DNA of 12,249 nt from Tepidiphilus sp. (lineage in GTDB: Bacteria; Pseudomonadota; Gammaproteobacteria; Burkholderiales; Rhodocyclaceae). The notes under the pieces are model-generated. The model saw nothing but the letters and a program-made list of their open reading frames with translations, was not told where the DNA came from and ran no database searches. Shown here one piece after another: positions 1 through 7,554 of the stretch; the first letter of the stretch is position 1, and each line of letters starts with the position of its first letter. The translations under genes were made by a program, and so were the position numbers. Location of the stretch: contig JAQUGB010000033.1 in NCBI GenBank assembly GCA_028684345.1, positions 1 through 12,249 of the forward strand. Direction: 5' to 3'.

Positions 1-738
1 TCCTGGCCCATCCACAGCATGGGCGACATCGCCCGCTGCCGCGCCTCGATCGAGCGCGCCGCGGCGCTCCATCACGATCTCGGCGAGATCGAGACGATCG
101 AGCGACTGTGCCTGCCGGGGCAGGTCTGCCGTACCGTGGGTCCGCCCGGACAAATGGCGATCGAGCGGCTCACTTTGACCCTGCCCAATGGCCACCCGGT
201 GCTGGAAAATTTTTCGCTCACCCTGCAGCGCGGCGAAACCGTGCAGCTCGTGGGCGACCCGAACACCGGGATTGCGCTACTCAAGGCCATCGCCGGCGTC
301 TGGTCCTGGGGGCAGGGCAACATCATCCTGCCCGACGGTGAGACGCTTTCCTTCGTGCCGCAGCGCCCCTTCCTGCCCGAAGGACCGCTCATCGCCGCGC
401 TCACCTATCCACGCGATCCCGCGGAAGTCGAGCGGAAGGCCGTCGTCGACATCTTACGGGCCGTAGAGGCGGATGCGCTCATCGAGCGGCTCAATGAGAG
501 CGACGACTGGAACCGCACCCTCACCGCGCCGGTCCAGCAACGGCTCGCGCTCGCCCGCACGCTGCTCGAACGGCCCGCGTGGGTGTTCTACGAAGCCCCG
601 GCCGACACCGTGCCCGCACCGGGCAAGTTCGACCCGGTGGCGCTGCTGCGCGAGCGCCTGCCCGAGGCGACATTGGTGATCTTCTGGCCGCATCACCAGC
701 CCTATCCCGGCGTGCAGCGCGTCGTCGCGCTCAATTGA
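1..738 (+). CDS. ABC transporter ATP-binding/permease protein, C-terminal part, degenerate NBD (5' end outside window)
   Basis: The frame is open from base 1, so this is the C-terminal part of a longer protein; the ATG at 19 is internal. The first ~30 residues match the end of the membrane domain of the ABC_membrane_2 family (SbmA/BacA/YddA type: transmembrane domain fused to ATPase, inner membrane). The rest follows the NBD layout. A beta strand leads into the Walker A position (253-276), which reads GDPNTGIA instead of GxxGxGKS. An intact Q-loop follows (FVPQRPFLPEG), then QQRLALAR where the signature helix should be, without LSGGE. Walker B reads WVFYEA, so the usual Asp-Glu pair is replaced by Glu-Ala. 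A histidine remains near the H-loop. The fold is kept but the catalytic motifs are lost, and the frame is otherwise intact. Its role and substrate are unknown. It overlaps the convergent GH5 gene by 8 bp. Confidence 0.75.
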   Translation, partial: SWPIHSMGDIARCRASIERAAALHHDLGEIETIERLCLPGQVCRTVGPPGQMAIERLTLTLPNGHPVLENFSLTLQRGETVQLVGDPNTGIALLKAIAGVWSWGQGNIILPDGETLSFVPQRPFLPEGPLIAALTYPRDPAEVERKAVVDILRAVEADALIERLNESDDWNRTLTAPVQQRLALARTLLERPAWVFYEAPADTVPAPGKFDPVALLRERLPEATLVIFWPHHQPYPGVQRVVALN

Positions 739-1822
739 AGCGCGCCGGCAGCCAGCCACGCGCCACCGCCTCGCGCAGGCACCACGCCGGCGTCGTTTCG
801 GTCTTGTAATTCCAGAAGAACCAGCCGCGATAGCGCTCGAAGGTAAGGAGCTGCGCCGCCGCGTAGCCGCGCAGCGCCGCCTCCTGCTGAAAGGCGTCCA
901 ACCCCTCGAGCGGGTGCGTCGTCGGCCCGTCGGCCCACAGCGACACCTCCTGCAGCTTGAGCCCCAGGCTCCACTCGCCGCACACCGTGGGCAGCCCCAG
1001 CTCGCGCCCGATGGCATCGGCCTCCGCGCGCAGGTCGACCACGGTCTTTCGCAGGTGCTCGTAGATGTCCGCCTCCAGATCCTCGGGCGTGAAGCACTGG
1101 TAGCGGTGCACGTCGAACCAGACGTTCTCGTACGGCGGCGCGTTCATGAAACCGAGATACTCGCGCCAGTCGCGGAATCCGTCGTGGAACATCACCCCGA
1201 CCCTAGACGGGCAGTGCGCCCGGATCGCCGCATAGGCGCGCTCGTAGTAGCGCTTCAATATGTCGGTGGGCACGTCCCAGCGCGGTTCGTTGAGCACCTC
1301 GAAGGCGAAGAGCGCCGGCTCGGCGCGATAGCGCTCGGCCAGGCGCCCCAAGAGCTCGACCGAATGGTCGATGTACTCCTGCTTGGTATGCCATTCACAG
1401 ACGTCGAGCATTCCGCCGTTGTCGAAACCGTTCTGGCATCCTGCGGCTGCGTGCAGATCGAGCACCACCCTGAGCCCGAATTCCTGCGCCCAGCGCAGCG
1501 CCCGGTCGAGCACCTCGATGCCGCCGGTAACGAAAGGCTCGCGCCGCGCCCTATAGACCGGATGGTAGGGATAAGGCGGCCCCAGCACCCAATGCCCGAA
1601 GGGAATGCGCACCGCGTTCAGGCCCCGCTCGGCGATCCAGGCGAAATCCTCCCGCGTGACCCAGCTCGCCCAGTGCGCCCGCAGCCTAGGTGCAGCCTCC
1701 TCCCCCAATGCCACGCACCAGGTCGTCTCGTCGGTGGCCTCCACCCCTTCGAAGAGGCTGGGCACCATCCACTTTTCGAGCACCAGCCACGAACCCAGAT
1801 TCACCCCCCGCAAGCGTTCCAT
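731..1822 (-). CDS. Glycoside hydrolase family 5, exo-1,3-beta-glucanase-like (GH5_9 type)
   Basis: A 363-residue single-domain (beta/alpha)8 glycosidase. It opens with RGVNLGSWLVLEKW, the N-terminal signature of yeast Exg1-type glucan 1,3-beta-glucosidases. VRIPFG (~71-76) is the conserved arginine strand. NEP (178-180) supplies the acid/base Glu179, DVHRYQ (~237-242) the active-site histidine, and CGEW (281-284) the nucleophile Glu283. The C-terminal WFFWNYKTE also matches the Exg family. The likely reaction is release of glucose from beta-1,3 (or beta-1,6) glucan ends. I see no signal peptide, so it is probably cytoplasmic, unlike the secreted fungal enzymes. The ATG at 1822 is preceded by a GGGGAGAGG stretch and, about 30 bases upstream, a perfect TATAAT. 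It diverges from the GH13 gene. The family call is firm; the exact substrate is inferred. Confidence 0.88.
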   Translation of the reverse strand: MERLRGVNLGSWLVLEKWMVPSLFEGVEATDETTWCVALGEEAAPRLRAHWASWVTREDFAWIAERGLNAVRIPFGHWVLGPPYPYHPVYRARREPFVTGGIEVLDRALRWAQEFGLRVVLDLHAAAGCQNGFDNGGMLDVCEWHTKQEYIDHSVELLGRLAERYRAEPALFAFEVLNEPRWDVPTDILKRYYERAYAAIRAHCPSRVGVMFHDGFRDWREYLGFMNAPPYENVWFDVHRYQCFTPEDLEADIYEHLRKTVVDLRAEADAIGRELGLPTVCGEWSLGLKLQEVSLWADGPTTHPLEGLDAFQQEAALRGYAAAQLLTFERYRGWFFWNYKTETTPAWCLREAVARGWLPARFN

Positions 1823-1851
1823 CGCCCTCTCCCCGGCCGCATCGTGGAGTC

Positions 1852-1857
1852 ATTATA
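1852..1857 (-). promoter_or_regulatory. -10 box of the GH5 gene promoter
   Basis: Read on the minus strand this is a perfect TATAAT, about 30 bases upstream of the GH5 start codon at 1822. That would give a 5' leader of roughly 20-25 nt. No convincing -35 hexamer lies 16-18 bases further upstream, so the promoter may need an activator or may be weak. The divergent GH13 gene starts 55 bases away on the other side, so both genes share this short region. Confidence 0.45.
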
Positions 1858-1911
1858 GGCAGCCACGGGCATCTGCTACACTGGGATCATTGCTTTTCCG
1901 AGCCGAGCATC

Positions 1912-3321
1912 ATGCCACCCCGTTTCCGCCCCTGGCAGGAATGCGTCGTCTATACCGTCTGGCCCCGCAGCTTCGCCGACGGCAACGGCGATGGCATCGG
2001 CGATCTGCCCGGTCTCACCGAACGGCTCGACGAGTTGCGCTGGCTCGGCGTCGATGCAATCTGGCTCGCCCCCATCCACCCCTCGCCCAACGCCGACTAC
2101 GGCTACGACGTGAGCGACCATCTGGACGTGCACCCCGACTTCGGCACGATGGCCGACTTCCGCAGCCTGCGCGACGAGCTGCACCGGCGCGGCATGCGCC
2201 TGCTGCTCGATCTGGTCATCAACCACACGAGCGTGCGCCACCCCTGGTTTCTCGACTCGCGCTCGAGCCGAACCTCTGCCCGGCGCGACTGGTACTACTG
2301 GCGTGCGCGGCCCAACGACTGGGAAAGCATCTTCGGCGGCCCCGCCTGGACGCGGGACGAAGTCACGGGCGAGTATTACCTGCACCTCTTCTTTCCCGAG
2401 CAGCCCGACCTCGACTGGAGCAACCCGGCGGTGCGCCAGGCGCTTGCCGAGATCGCCCGCTTTTGGCTCGACGAAGGCGTCGACGGCTTTCGTTTCGACG
2501 CCCTCACCGTGCTCAAGAAAGAAGAAGGCTTGCCTGACGTCGCCCCTGGCGAACCCGGCGGCCCGCGCCCGGCCTGGTCGCGCTTCCTCGCCCGCCCCGG
2601 GCTCCTCGACTGGGTGCGCGACTTCGCCGAGCGCGCCGGCATCACGCGCGACCACCTCACGCTGGGCGAGGCGAACGGCATCGCCGCTACGGAGGCGCCC
2701 GCCTGGGTGGGCGAGCCGCAGGGGCCGCTGTCGGCGCTGCTGCATTTCGAGCTATGGCACATCGACACGACCGATGCGCAAGGCCACCCCGGGCTCGACA
2801 CCCGCGCCTTCTCCGACACGGCGCGCTCCTGGTACCGGGCGCTCGCCCCGCACGGGGCGCTGCCGGCGCTCTACCTGGAAAACCACGATCTGCCGCGCAT
2901 CGTCTCGCGCTGGGCTCCGCCCGAGCGCCGCGCCCAGGCCGCCAAAGCCTTTGCCGCCGCCACCTACCTGCAGCGGGGGCTCGCCGTACTCTACCAGGGG
3001 CAGGAACTGGGGCTGCCAAACGCGCGCTTCGATCGACTCTCCGACCTGCGCGATCCCCTGAGCCTGCGCCGGATCGCCGCCCTGCGCGCCCAGGGTCAAC
3101 CCGAGGCGGAGATCCTCGCCGAGATGAACCGCAGCGCCCGCGATCTCTCGCGCACCCCCATTCCGTGGGACGCGAACCGCCCGCAGGCGGGGTTCTCGAG
3201 CGCCGAACCGTGGCAGCCGATGGACCCGGCGCACATCCCGCTCGCCTGGCGCCAGCAGCGCGAGGACGAGGGTTCGGTGCTCAATTTCTACCGCGAGATA
3301 CTGGCGCGCCGGCGAAGGTAA
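1912..3321 (+). CDS. GH13 alpha-glucosidase (oligo-1,6-glucosidase-like, GH13_31 type) lacking domain C
   Basis: A 469-residue alpha-amylase-family enzyme that cleaves alpha-linked gluco-oligosaccharides. It begins with WQECVVYTVWPRSF, followed by the GDGIGDL loop (calcium-site type). Conserved region I is DLVINHTS (100-107). Region II is DGFRFDAL (191-198), with nucleophile Asp196. Region III is LGEANG, with acid/base Glu253. Region IV is ENHDLPR (323-329), with Asp326. WLAPIHPSPNADYGYD and the YLENHD form point to the oligo-1,6-glucosidase/dextran glucosidase group. The protein ends at SVLNFYREILARRRR, just where relatives of ~550-560 residues enter the C-terminal beta-sandwich, so that domain is absent. 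I chose the ATG at 1912 because homology begins there; a frame extending further upstream is non-homologous and runs into the GH5 control region. The ribosome site is weak. No signal peptide, so cytoplasmic. Confidence 0.88.
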   Translation: MPPRFRPWQECVVYTVWPRSFADGNGDGIGDLPGLTERLDELRWLGVDAIWLAPIHPSPNADYGYDVSDHLDVHPDFGTMADFRSLRDELHRRGMRLLLDLVINHTSVRHPWFLDSRSSRTSARRDWYYWRARPNDWESIFGGPAWTRDEVTGEYYLHLFFPEQPDLDWSNPAVRQALAEIARFWLDEGVDGFRFDALTVLKKEEGLPDVAPGEPGGPRPAWSRFLARPGLLDWVRDFAERAGITRDHLTLGEANGIAATEAPAWVGEPQGPLSALLHFELWHIDTTDAQGHPGLDTRAFSDTARSWYRALAPHGALPALYLENHDLPRIVSRWAPPERRAQAAKAFAAATYLQRGLAVLYQGQELGLPNARFDRLSDLRDPLSLRRIAALRAQGQPEAEILAEMNRSARDLSRTPIPWDANRPQAGFSSAEPWQPMDPAHIPLAWRQQREDEGSVLNFYREILARRRR

Positions 3322-3330
3322 AATCGCATC

Positions 3331-3717
3331 ATGGACCTGACCACGCCCGCGATCCTCTTTCCGGCGATCTCACTCGTGCTGCTCGCCTACGGCAACCGTT
3401 TCCTGGCGCTCGCCCAGATCATCCGGCAACTGCACGCCTCGCCCGATCGCAAGGCCGAGGTCATCCGCCGCCAGATCCCAGGCCTGAAACGGCGCATCAT
3501 GCTCATCAAATACATGCAAGGGTTTGGCGTGCTGGGGTTTTTGCTGTGCGCGCTGTCGATGCTCGCCCTCTTCGTGCACGAGACCCTGCTCGGCAAAATC
3601 CTCTTCGGCACGAGCCTCGCCGCCCTGGTGCTCTCCCTGCTGCTGTCGCTCGCGGAAGTGCTGATCTCCACCAACGCCCTCTCGGTCGTGGTGGAGGATC
3701 TGGAAAAAGACGGCTGA
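3331..3717 (+). CDS. DUF2721 family inner-membrane protein
   Basis: A 128-residue protein with the DUF2721 hallmark start LTTPAILFPAISLVLLAYGNRF. Three hydrophobic segments are visible (about residues 5-26, 61-82 and 88-112). A basic, helical cytoplasmic loop lies between the first two (~32-57, with many Arg and Lys), and the C-terminal tail is short and acidic. It starts 9 bp after the GH13 stop. Its only purine-rich stretch (GAAGG) lies inside the last GH13 codons, so the two are probably co-transcribed. The function of DUF2721 is unknown; nothing here ties it mechanistically to the glycosidases. It ends one base before the convergent nitroreductase stop, with no terminator hairpin between them. 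Confidence 0.85.
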   Translation: MDLTTPAILFPAISLVLLAYGNRFLALAQIIRQLHASPDRKAEVIRRQIPGLKRRIMLIKYMQGFGVLGFLLCALSMLALFVHETLLGKILFGTSLAALVLSLLLSLAEVLISTNALSVVVEDLEKDG

Positions 3718-3718
3718 A

Positions 3719-4315
3719 TCAGAGGCTCTTGCCCCATTTCCCCGCGAAACAGAGCTCCGCCAGCGGACGGCGCTCGCGCGGCGCGCGTTCTTTCTCGGCG
3801 AGTTCCCCGTCGAGCACGTCCGGCTCCGCCGGATGGCCCACGGCGATGAGCGAAACGATCTTGTAGCGCTCCGGCACGCCGGCCACGGCACGGAGTGCCT
3901 CAGGATCGAACCCGGCCATGGGATGCGACATCAACCCCAGCGCCACCGCCTGCAGGCAGAGGTTCTCGGCCGCGGCGCCGCAGTCGTATTCGGCCCAGGC
4001 GTTGGGTTCACCGTTGTAGGAAAAAATGGGATCGGCGCAGACCAGCACCAGGAGCGAGGCGCGCTTCACCCACGCCTGGTTGAACGGCCACAGCGTGGCG
4101 AACGCCTTCTCCCATCCTTGCGGATCCTGGGTGCGATGCCACACGACGAAGCGCCAGGGCTGATCGCCGTAGCACGAGGGGGCCCAGCGCGCCGCTTCCA
4201 GCAGCGAGATCACCTGCTCGCGCGTCACGGTCTTGGTTTCGTCGAAGGCGCGACCGCTCCAACGCTCGGCGATCAAGGGATGGATCGGGACTTCGGTCAC
4301 GGCGGGTTTCTTCAT
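3719..4315 (-). CDS. Nitroreductase family FMN-dependent oxidoreductase
   Basis: About 198 residues, the usual size for the FMN-binding nitroreductase family, which reduces nitro compounds, quinones or enals with NAD(P)H. Visible landmarks are the N-terminal RWSGRAFDE (the R-S-x-R-x-F phosphate-binding motif), the helix LLEAARWAPSCYGDQPWRF (FMN isoalloxazine contact) and the C-terminal FMN region ENLCLQAVALGLMSHPMAGFD, followed by VSLIAVGHPAE. Two ATG codons lie in tandem, at 4318 and 4315. AGGAG is 6 bases from the second and 3 from the first, so I prefer 4315. The stop of the upstream mocA-like gene lies inside the ATGATG, so translation is probably coupled. It is the last gene of the molybdenum-hydroxylase operon. 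The true substrate is unknown. Confidence 0.85.
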   Translation of the reverse strand: MKKPAVTEVPIHPLIAERWSGRAFDETKTVTREQVISLLEAARWAPSCYGDQPWRFVVWHRTQDPQGWEKAFATLWPFNQAWVKRASLLVLVCADPIFSYNGEPNAWAEYDCGAAAENLCLQAVALGLMSHPMAGFDPEALRAVAGVPERYKIVSLIAVGHPAEPDVLDGELAEKERAPRERRPLAELCFAGKWGKSL

Positions 4316-4920
4316 CATTCACTCCTGGAAAAAAGGTCTTGCGGGGTATCGACGTCGGCGAAGATGCCTGCGTCGTCGATCGCAACGCCGACCACGTGCT
4401 CGGCGTCACGCCGAAGGAGCAGACGGGCCCCCACGTCGCCCGTCAGACCCAACAGTTCAGCCCGATAAGGGGCGGCGAAACCGACGGGATGTCCCCGCCG
4501 GTCGGCGCGGCAGGCTGCGGCGAGTACCGCGCCCGCCGTGAGCGCGTCGCGCACTCCCGCGATCGCGGCTCGCGGCACCCAGGGCATGTCGGCAAGCCCG
4601 ACGACCCAGCCTGTGGCCTCGGCGGTCGCGGCGACGCCCGCGGCAAGGCTCGTCCCCATCCCCTCGTCGGCGCGGGGGCATTCGATGAAGCGCAGGCGAT
4701 CCGCGAAGGTCTCCGACAACACGCCTCGCACCGCCTCGTCGCCCGGTCGCAGCACCACCGCGACCCGTTCGAAGACCTCGACCCAGGACCGCAGCGCCCG
4801 CACGATGAGCGGCTCGATGCGCCCCTCGACTTCGAGTAGCGCCAGCCGCTTGTCCGCCCCAAACCTCCGCGCCTGCCCCGCCGCGAGCACCAAGGCGGCG
4901 ATTTCCGGTTCCTCAGGCAA
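4315..4920 (-). CDS. mocA: MocA-like molybdopterin cytidylyltransferase
   Basis: A 201-residue NTP-transferase of the MobA/MocA group, which attaches CMP to molybdopterin to make the MCD cofactor used by xanthine-dehydrogenase-family enzymes. It has LAAGQARRFG (12-21), where MocA proteins carry LAAG and the GTP-using MobA carries LAGG. Other landmarks are GLADMPWV (metal/nucleotide Asp, ~108-115), RRGHPVGF (~141-148), GDVGAR (161-166) and the C-terminal DVDTPQD. The start appears to be TTG at 4918-4920, because no ATG or GTG lies in frame upstream of the LAAG motif; only a weak GGGA precedes it. It overlaps the end of the molybdopterin-subunit gene by 8 bp and the start of the nitroreductase gene. 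Its place next to iorAB fits cofactor supply for that enzyme. The CTP rather than GTP specificity is inferred from motifs and context. Confidence 0.85.
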   Translation of the reverse strand: MPEEPEIAALVLAAGQARRFGADKRLALLEVEGRIEPLIVRALRSWVEVFERVAVVLRPGDEAVRGVLSETFADRLRFIECPRADEGMGTSLAAGVAATAEATGWVVGLADMPWVPRAAIAGVRDALTAGAVLAAACRADRRGHPVGFAAPYRAELLGLTGDVGARLLLRRDAEHVVGVAIDDAGIFADVDTPQDLFSRSE

Positions 4921-7099
4921 GGTTTTCCCGTGCGAAAGGAAGCCGCCTCACCCGTTTCCCCGTGAGAGCGAAGAGCGCATTGGCCACCGCCGGCGCGATG
5001 GGGGGCGTGCCCGGCTCACCCACGCCGCTCGGCGGCGCTTCGCTCGGCACGAGATACACCTCCACCCGCGGCATCTCGGAATGGCGCAAGATGGGATAAT
5101 CGTGGAAGTTCGACTGCACCGGCCGGCCGCCCTCGAGCGTGATCTCGCCGTGCAGCGCGGCGGCCAGGCCGTAGACGATGCCCCCCTCGATCTGCTGCAC
5201 CACCCCGTCGGGGTTGATCACCCGGCCGCAGTCGACCGCCGCCACGACGCGATACACCCGCACCTGGCCGTTTTCCAGCGAAACCTCGGCCACTTCGGCC
5301 ACGACGCTGCCGAAGGATTCGTGCACCGCCACGCCGAAGGCATGACCCGGCGCGGGCTTCGTCTTGCCCCATCCCGCTTTCTGCGCCGCGAGCTGCAGCA
5401 CGGCGCGATGGCGCGAAGTACGCGGCAGGAGGCTCAGGCGGAATTTCACCGGATCCTGGCGCGCGAGGTGGGCCAATTCGTCGATCATCGTCTCGACGAC
5501 GAAGGCCGTGTGCGAATGCCCCACCGAGCGCCACCACTGCACCGGCACGGGATGCTTCGGACTGTGCAATTCGACCTGGATGTTGGGGATGAAATAGGGG
5601 AGGTTCGCGGCCCCTTCCACCGAAGAGGCATCGACGCCATCCTTGATCATCGCCGCCGCCATCGGCGTGCCCTCCATGATGGACTGGCCGACGATGGTAT
5701 GCTTCCACGCCACGGGTTTGCCGCCCTTGCCGATCGCCGCCTCGATCACGTCGACCCACATCGGCCGGTAGTAACCGCCGCGCAGGTCGTCTTCGCGCGT
5801 CCAGATCACCTGCACCGGCCGGCCGACCGCCTTGGCGACCTGCACCGCCTCGGTGACAAAATCGGCATGCGGATTGGCCCGCCGGCCGAAGCCGCCGCCG
5901 AGGTAAGTGGTGTAGATTTCCACTTCCTCGGGTTGCAGGCCTGCCGCGGTAGCAGCCGCCATGCGGTCGAGCGTCTGCGACTGCGTGCCGGTCCAAATCG
6001 TGCAGTGGTCCGGACGCAGGTCGACGGTGACGTTGAGCGGCTCCATCGGCGCGTGCGCCAGATACGGCACTTCGTACTCGGCGCGCACCGTCTTCACCGC
6101 CGCCTTGAGACCGGCCGCCACGTCGCCGTCGCGGCACGCCACGGCGCCCGGCGTGCGGGCGAGCGCGAAGTACTCTTCCCGCAGTTTCGCCGTCGAAAGC
6201 GCCGCCCCCTCACCCTCGTCCCATTCGGTCTGCAACAGGTCGCGCGCCGTCTTCGCCGGCCAGAAGCCGTTGGCTGCCACCGCCACGCCGGTGGGGACCT
6301 CATAGACGCCGACCACGCCGGGGACTTTCAGCGTCTCGGTGGCATCGAAACGCTTGAGCTTGCCGCCGAACACGTGAGAACGCGCCACCAGCACCGTCAC
6401 CATGTCGGGCAAGCGCACGTCGATGCCGAAGACCGCCTTGCCGGTGATCTTCTCCGGCGTGTCGAGGCGCTTGAGCGACTTCCCGATCCATTTGAAGTCC
6501 TTCGGATCCTTTAACGGCACTTCATTCGGCAAAGGCAGCTTGCCCGCCTCTTCCGCGACCTCTCCATAGCTCAGGGACGTACGGCCGTCGGGGTGGAAGA
6601 TGCGCCCGTTCTCGGCCTTGCAGGCAGTGGCCGGTACCCCCCAGCGCTGGGCCGCCGCCTGGACGAGGAGGATACGCGCGCTCGCTCCGACGCCGCGCAG
6701 CTGCTCCCAAGAGGACGAGACGCTGGTGCTGCCGCCCGTGAGTTGCAGGCCGAACTGGGTATGGTTATAGACCGCCGCCACCGGCGCCGGCTCGATGCGG
6801 ATGCGCTCCCAAGGCGCATCGAGCTCCTCGTTGATCAGCATGGGTAGCGAGGTATAGACCCCCTGGCCCATTTCGGACTTGTTCACGATGAGCGTGACGG
6901 AGTCGTCCGGGGCAATGCGGATGAAGGCATTCGGCGGATAGACCTTCGCCGCCCCAGCGGCCGCTTCCTCAACCGCCCAGGCGCGTCCCCCCTTCTCCGG
7001 CAGACGGAAACCGATCACCAATCCGCCGCCGAGCACGGCCAGGTCGCGCAGGAATTTACGCCGCGCCGGACGCTGGAGTTCATTGAGCGAAATCATCAT
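4913..7099 (-). CDS. Xanthine dehydrogenase-family molybdopterin-binding subunit (IorB-like), Tat-exported
   Basis: A 728-residue catalytic subunit of a molybdenum hydroxylase, close in layout to isoquinoline 1-oxidoreductase beta subunit and the membrane-bound aldehyde dehydrogenases. The N-terminus carries a twin-arginine signal: ARRKFLRDLAVLGGGLVIGF, with Arg13-Arg14, then a hydrophobic stretch. The folded enzyme is therefore probably exported with its cofactor. Molybdopterin-contact motifs include KSEMGQGVYTSLPML (~74-88), LTGGSTSV (~120-127), YLGGGFGRRANPHADF (~399-414) and the C-terminal GVGEPGTPP, with the family's active-site Glu695. It should oxidise an N-heterocycle or an aldehyde, passing electrons to the [2Fe-2S] subunit. 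Its start overlaps that subunit's stop (ATGA, 4 bp). The exact substrate cannot be read from sequence. No FAD subunit or cytochrome gene is adjacent. Confidence 0.9.
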   Translation of the reverse strand: MMISLNELQRPARRKFLRDLAVLGGGLVIGFRLPEKGGRAWAVEEAAAGAAKVYPPNAFIRIAPDDSVTLIVNKSEMGQGVYTSLPMLINEELDAPWERIRIEPAPVAAVYNHTQFGLQLTGGSTSVSSSWEQLRGVGASARILLVQAAAQRWGVPATACKAENGRIFHPDGRTSLSYGEVAEEAGKLPLPNEVPLKDPKDFKWIGKSLKRLDTPEKITGKAVFGIDVRLPDMVTVLVARSHVFGGKLKRFDATETLKVPGVVGVYEVPTGVAVAANGFWPAKTARDLLQTEWDEGEGAALSTAKLREEYFALARTPGAVACRDGDVAAGLKAAVKTVRAEYEVPYLAHAPMEPLNVTVDLRPDHCTIWTGTQSQTLDRMAAATAAGLQPEEVEIYTTYLGGGFGRRANPHADFVTEAVQVAKAVGRPVQVIWTREDDLRGGYYRPMWVDVIEAAIGKGGKPVAWKHTIVGQSIMEGTPMAAAMIKDGVDASSVEGAANLPYFIPNIQVELHSPKHPVPVQWWRSVGHSHTAFVVETMIDELAHLARQDPVKFRLSLLPRTSRHRAVLQLAAQKAGWGKTKPAPGHAFGVAVHESFGSVVAEVAEVSLENGQVRVYRVVAAVDCGRVINPDGVVQQIEGGIVYGLAAALHGEITLEGGRPVQSNFHDYPILRHSEMPRVEVYLVPSEAPPSGVGEPGTPPIAPAVANALFALTGKRVRRLPFARENLA

Positions 7100-7554
7100 G
7101 CACCCCCTGCCGCGGCCTCGAGGATCGCCTTGCGGATCCGGTTGTAGGTGCCGCAGCGGCAGAGGATGCCGTCCATCGCCGCAACGATCTGCGCCTCGCT
7201 CGGACGTGGATGCTCAGCGAGCAAGGCCGCGGCCACCATGATCTGCCCTGATTGGCAGTAGCCGCATTGCGGCACATCGACCTCCTGCCAGGCTCGCTGG
7301 ATGGCGCGGCCGACCGGCGTCTCGCCGATCCCTTCGATGGTGGTGACGCGCTTGCCGCTCACCATCGATACCGGCGTGACACAGGAGCGGACCGCCCGCC
7401 CGTCGAGATGCACCGTGCAGGCACCGCACTGGGCGATGCCGCAGCCGTATTTGGTCCCGGTGAGCTGCAGCTGGTCGCGCAGCACCCACAGGAGGGGCGT
7501 ACCGGGATCGGCCTCGACCGTGGTCGGCCGGCCGTTGAGCGTGAATGCGATCAT
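7096..7554 (-). CDS. (2Fe-2S)-binding subunit of molybdenum hydroxylase (IorA-like)
   Basis: A 152-residue small subunit with the two [2Fe-2S] clusters of xanthine-dehydrogenase-family enzymes. The N-terminal plant-ferredoxin-type domain has Cys38, Cys43, Cys46 and Cys58 (motif YGCGIAQCGACTVHLDG). The C-terminal helical domain has the CGYC pair (Cys97, Cys100) and LCRCGTY (Cys132, Cys134). All eight ligands are present. It carries electrons from the molybdenum centre of the IorB-like subunit to an outside acceptor. It has no signal peptide and would leave the cell with the Tat-bearing partner ('hitchhiker' export, inferred). A strong AAGGAG lies 7 bases upstream of the ATG at 7554. The start overlaps the xdhC stop and the stop overlaps the iorB start, each by 4 bp. 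Confidence 0.92.
   Translation of the reverse strand: MIAFTLNGRPTTVEADPGTPLLWVLRDQLQLTGTKYGCGIAQCGACTVHLDGRAVRSCVTPVSMVSGKRVTTIEGIGETPVGRAIQRAWQEVDVPQCGYCQSGQIMVAAALLAEHPRPSEAQIVAAMDGILCRCGTYNRIRKAILEAAAGGA

Noticed and set aside
914..1858. A 314-codon plus-strand frame opposite the GH5 gene
   Set aside because: Composition typical of an antisense shadow; it would overlap nearly all of a well-conserved glycosidase.
1690..1911. An upstream extension of the GH13 reading frame, 74 codons before the chosen ATG
   Set aside because: The extra residues are proline/arginine-rich, have no homology, and overlap the divergent GH5 start and its -10 box. Family homology begins at the ATG at 1912.
3700..3740. 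A transcription terminator between the convergent DUF2721 and nitroreductase genes
   Set aside because: The genes are one base apart and I find no stem-loop with a T run in either direction.
4538..6514. A 658-codon open frame on the plus strand opposite the molybdopterin subunit
   Set aside because: It is the high-GC mirror of the iorB and mocA genes, rich in His and Arg, with no recognisable domain. The minus-strand frame has clear family motifs throughout.
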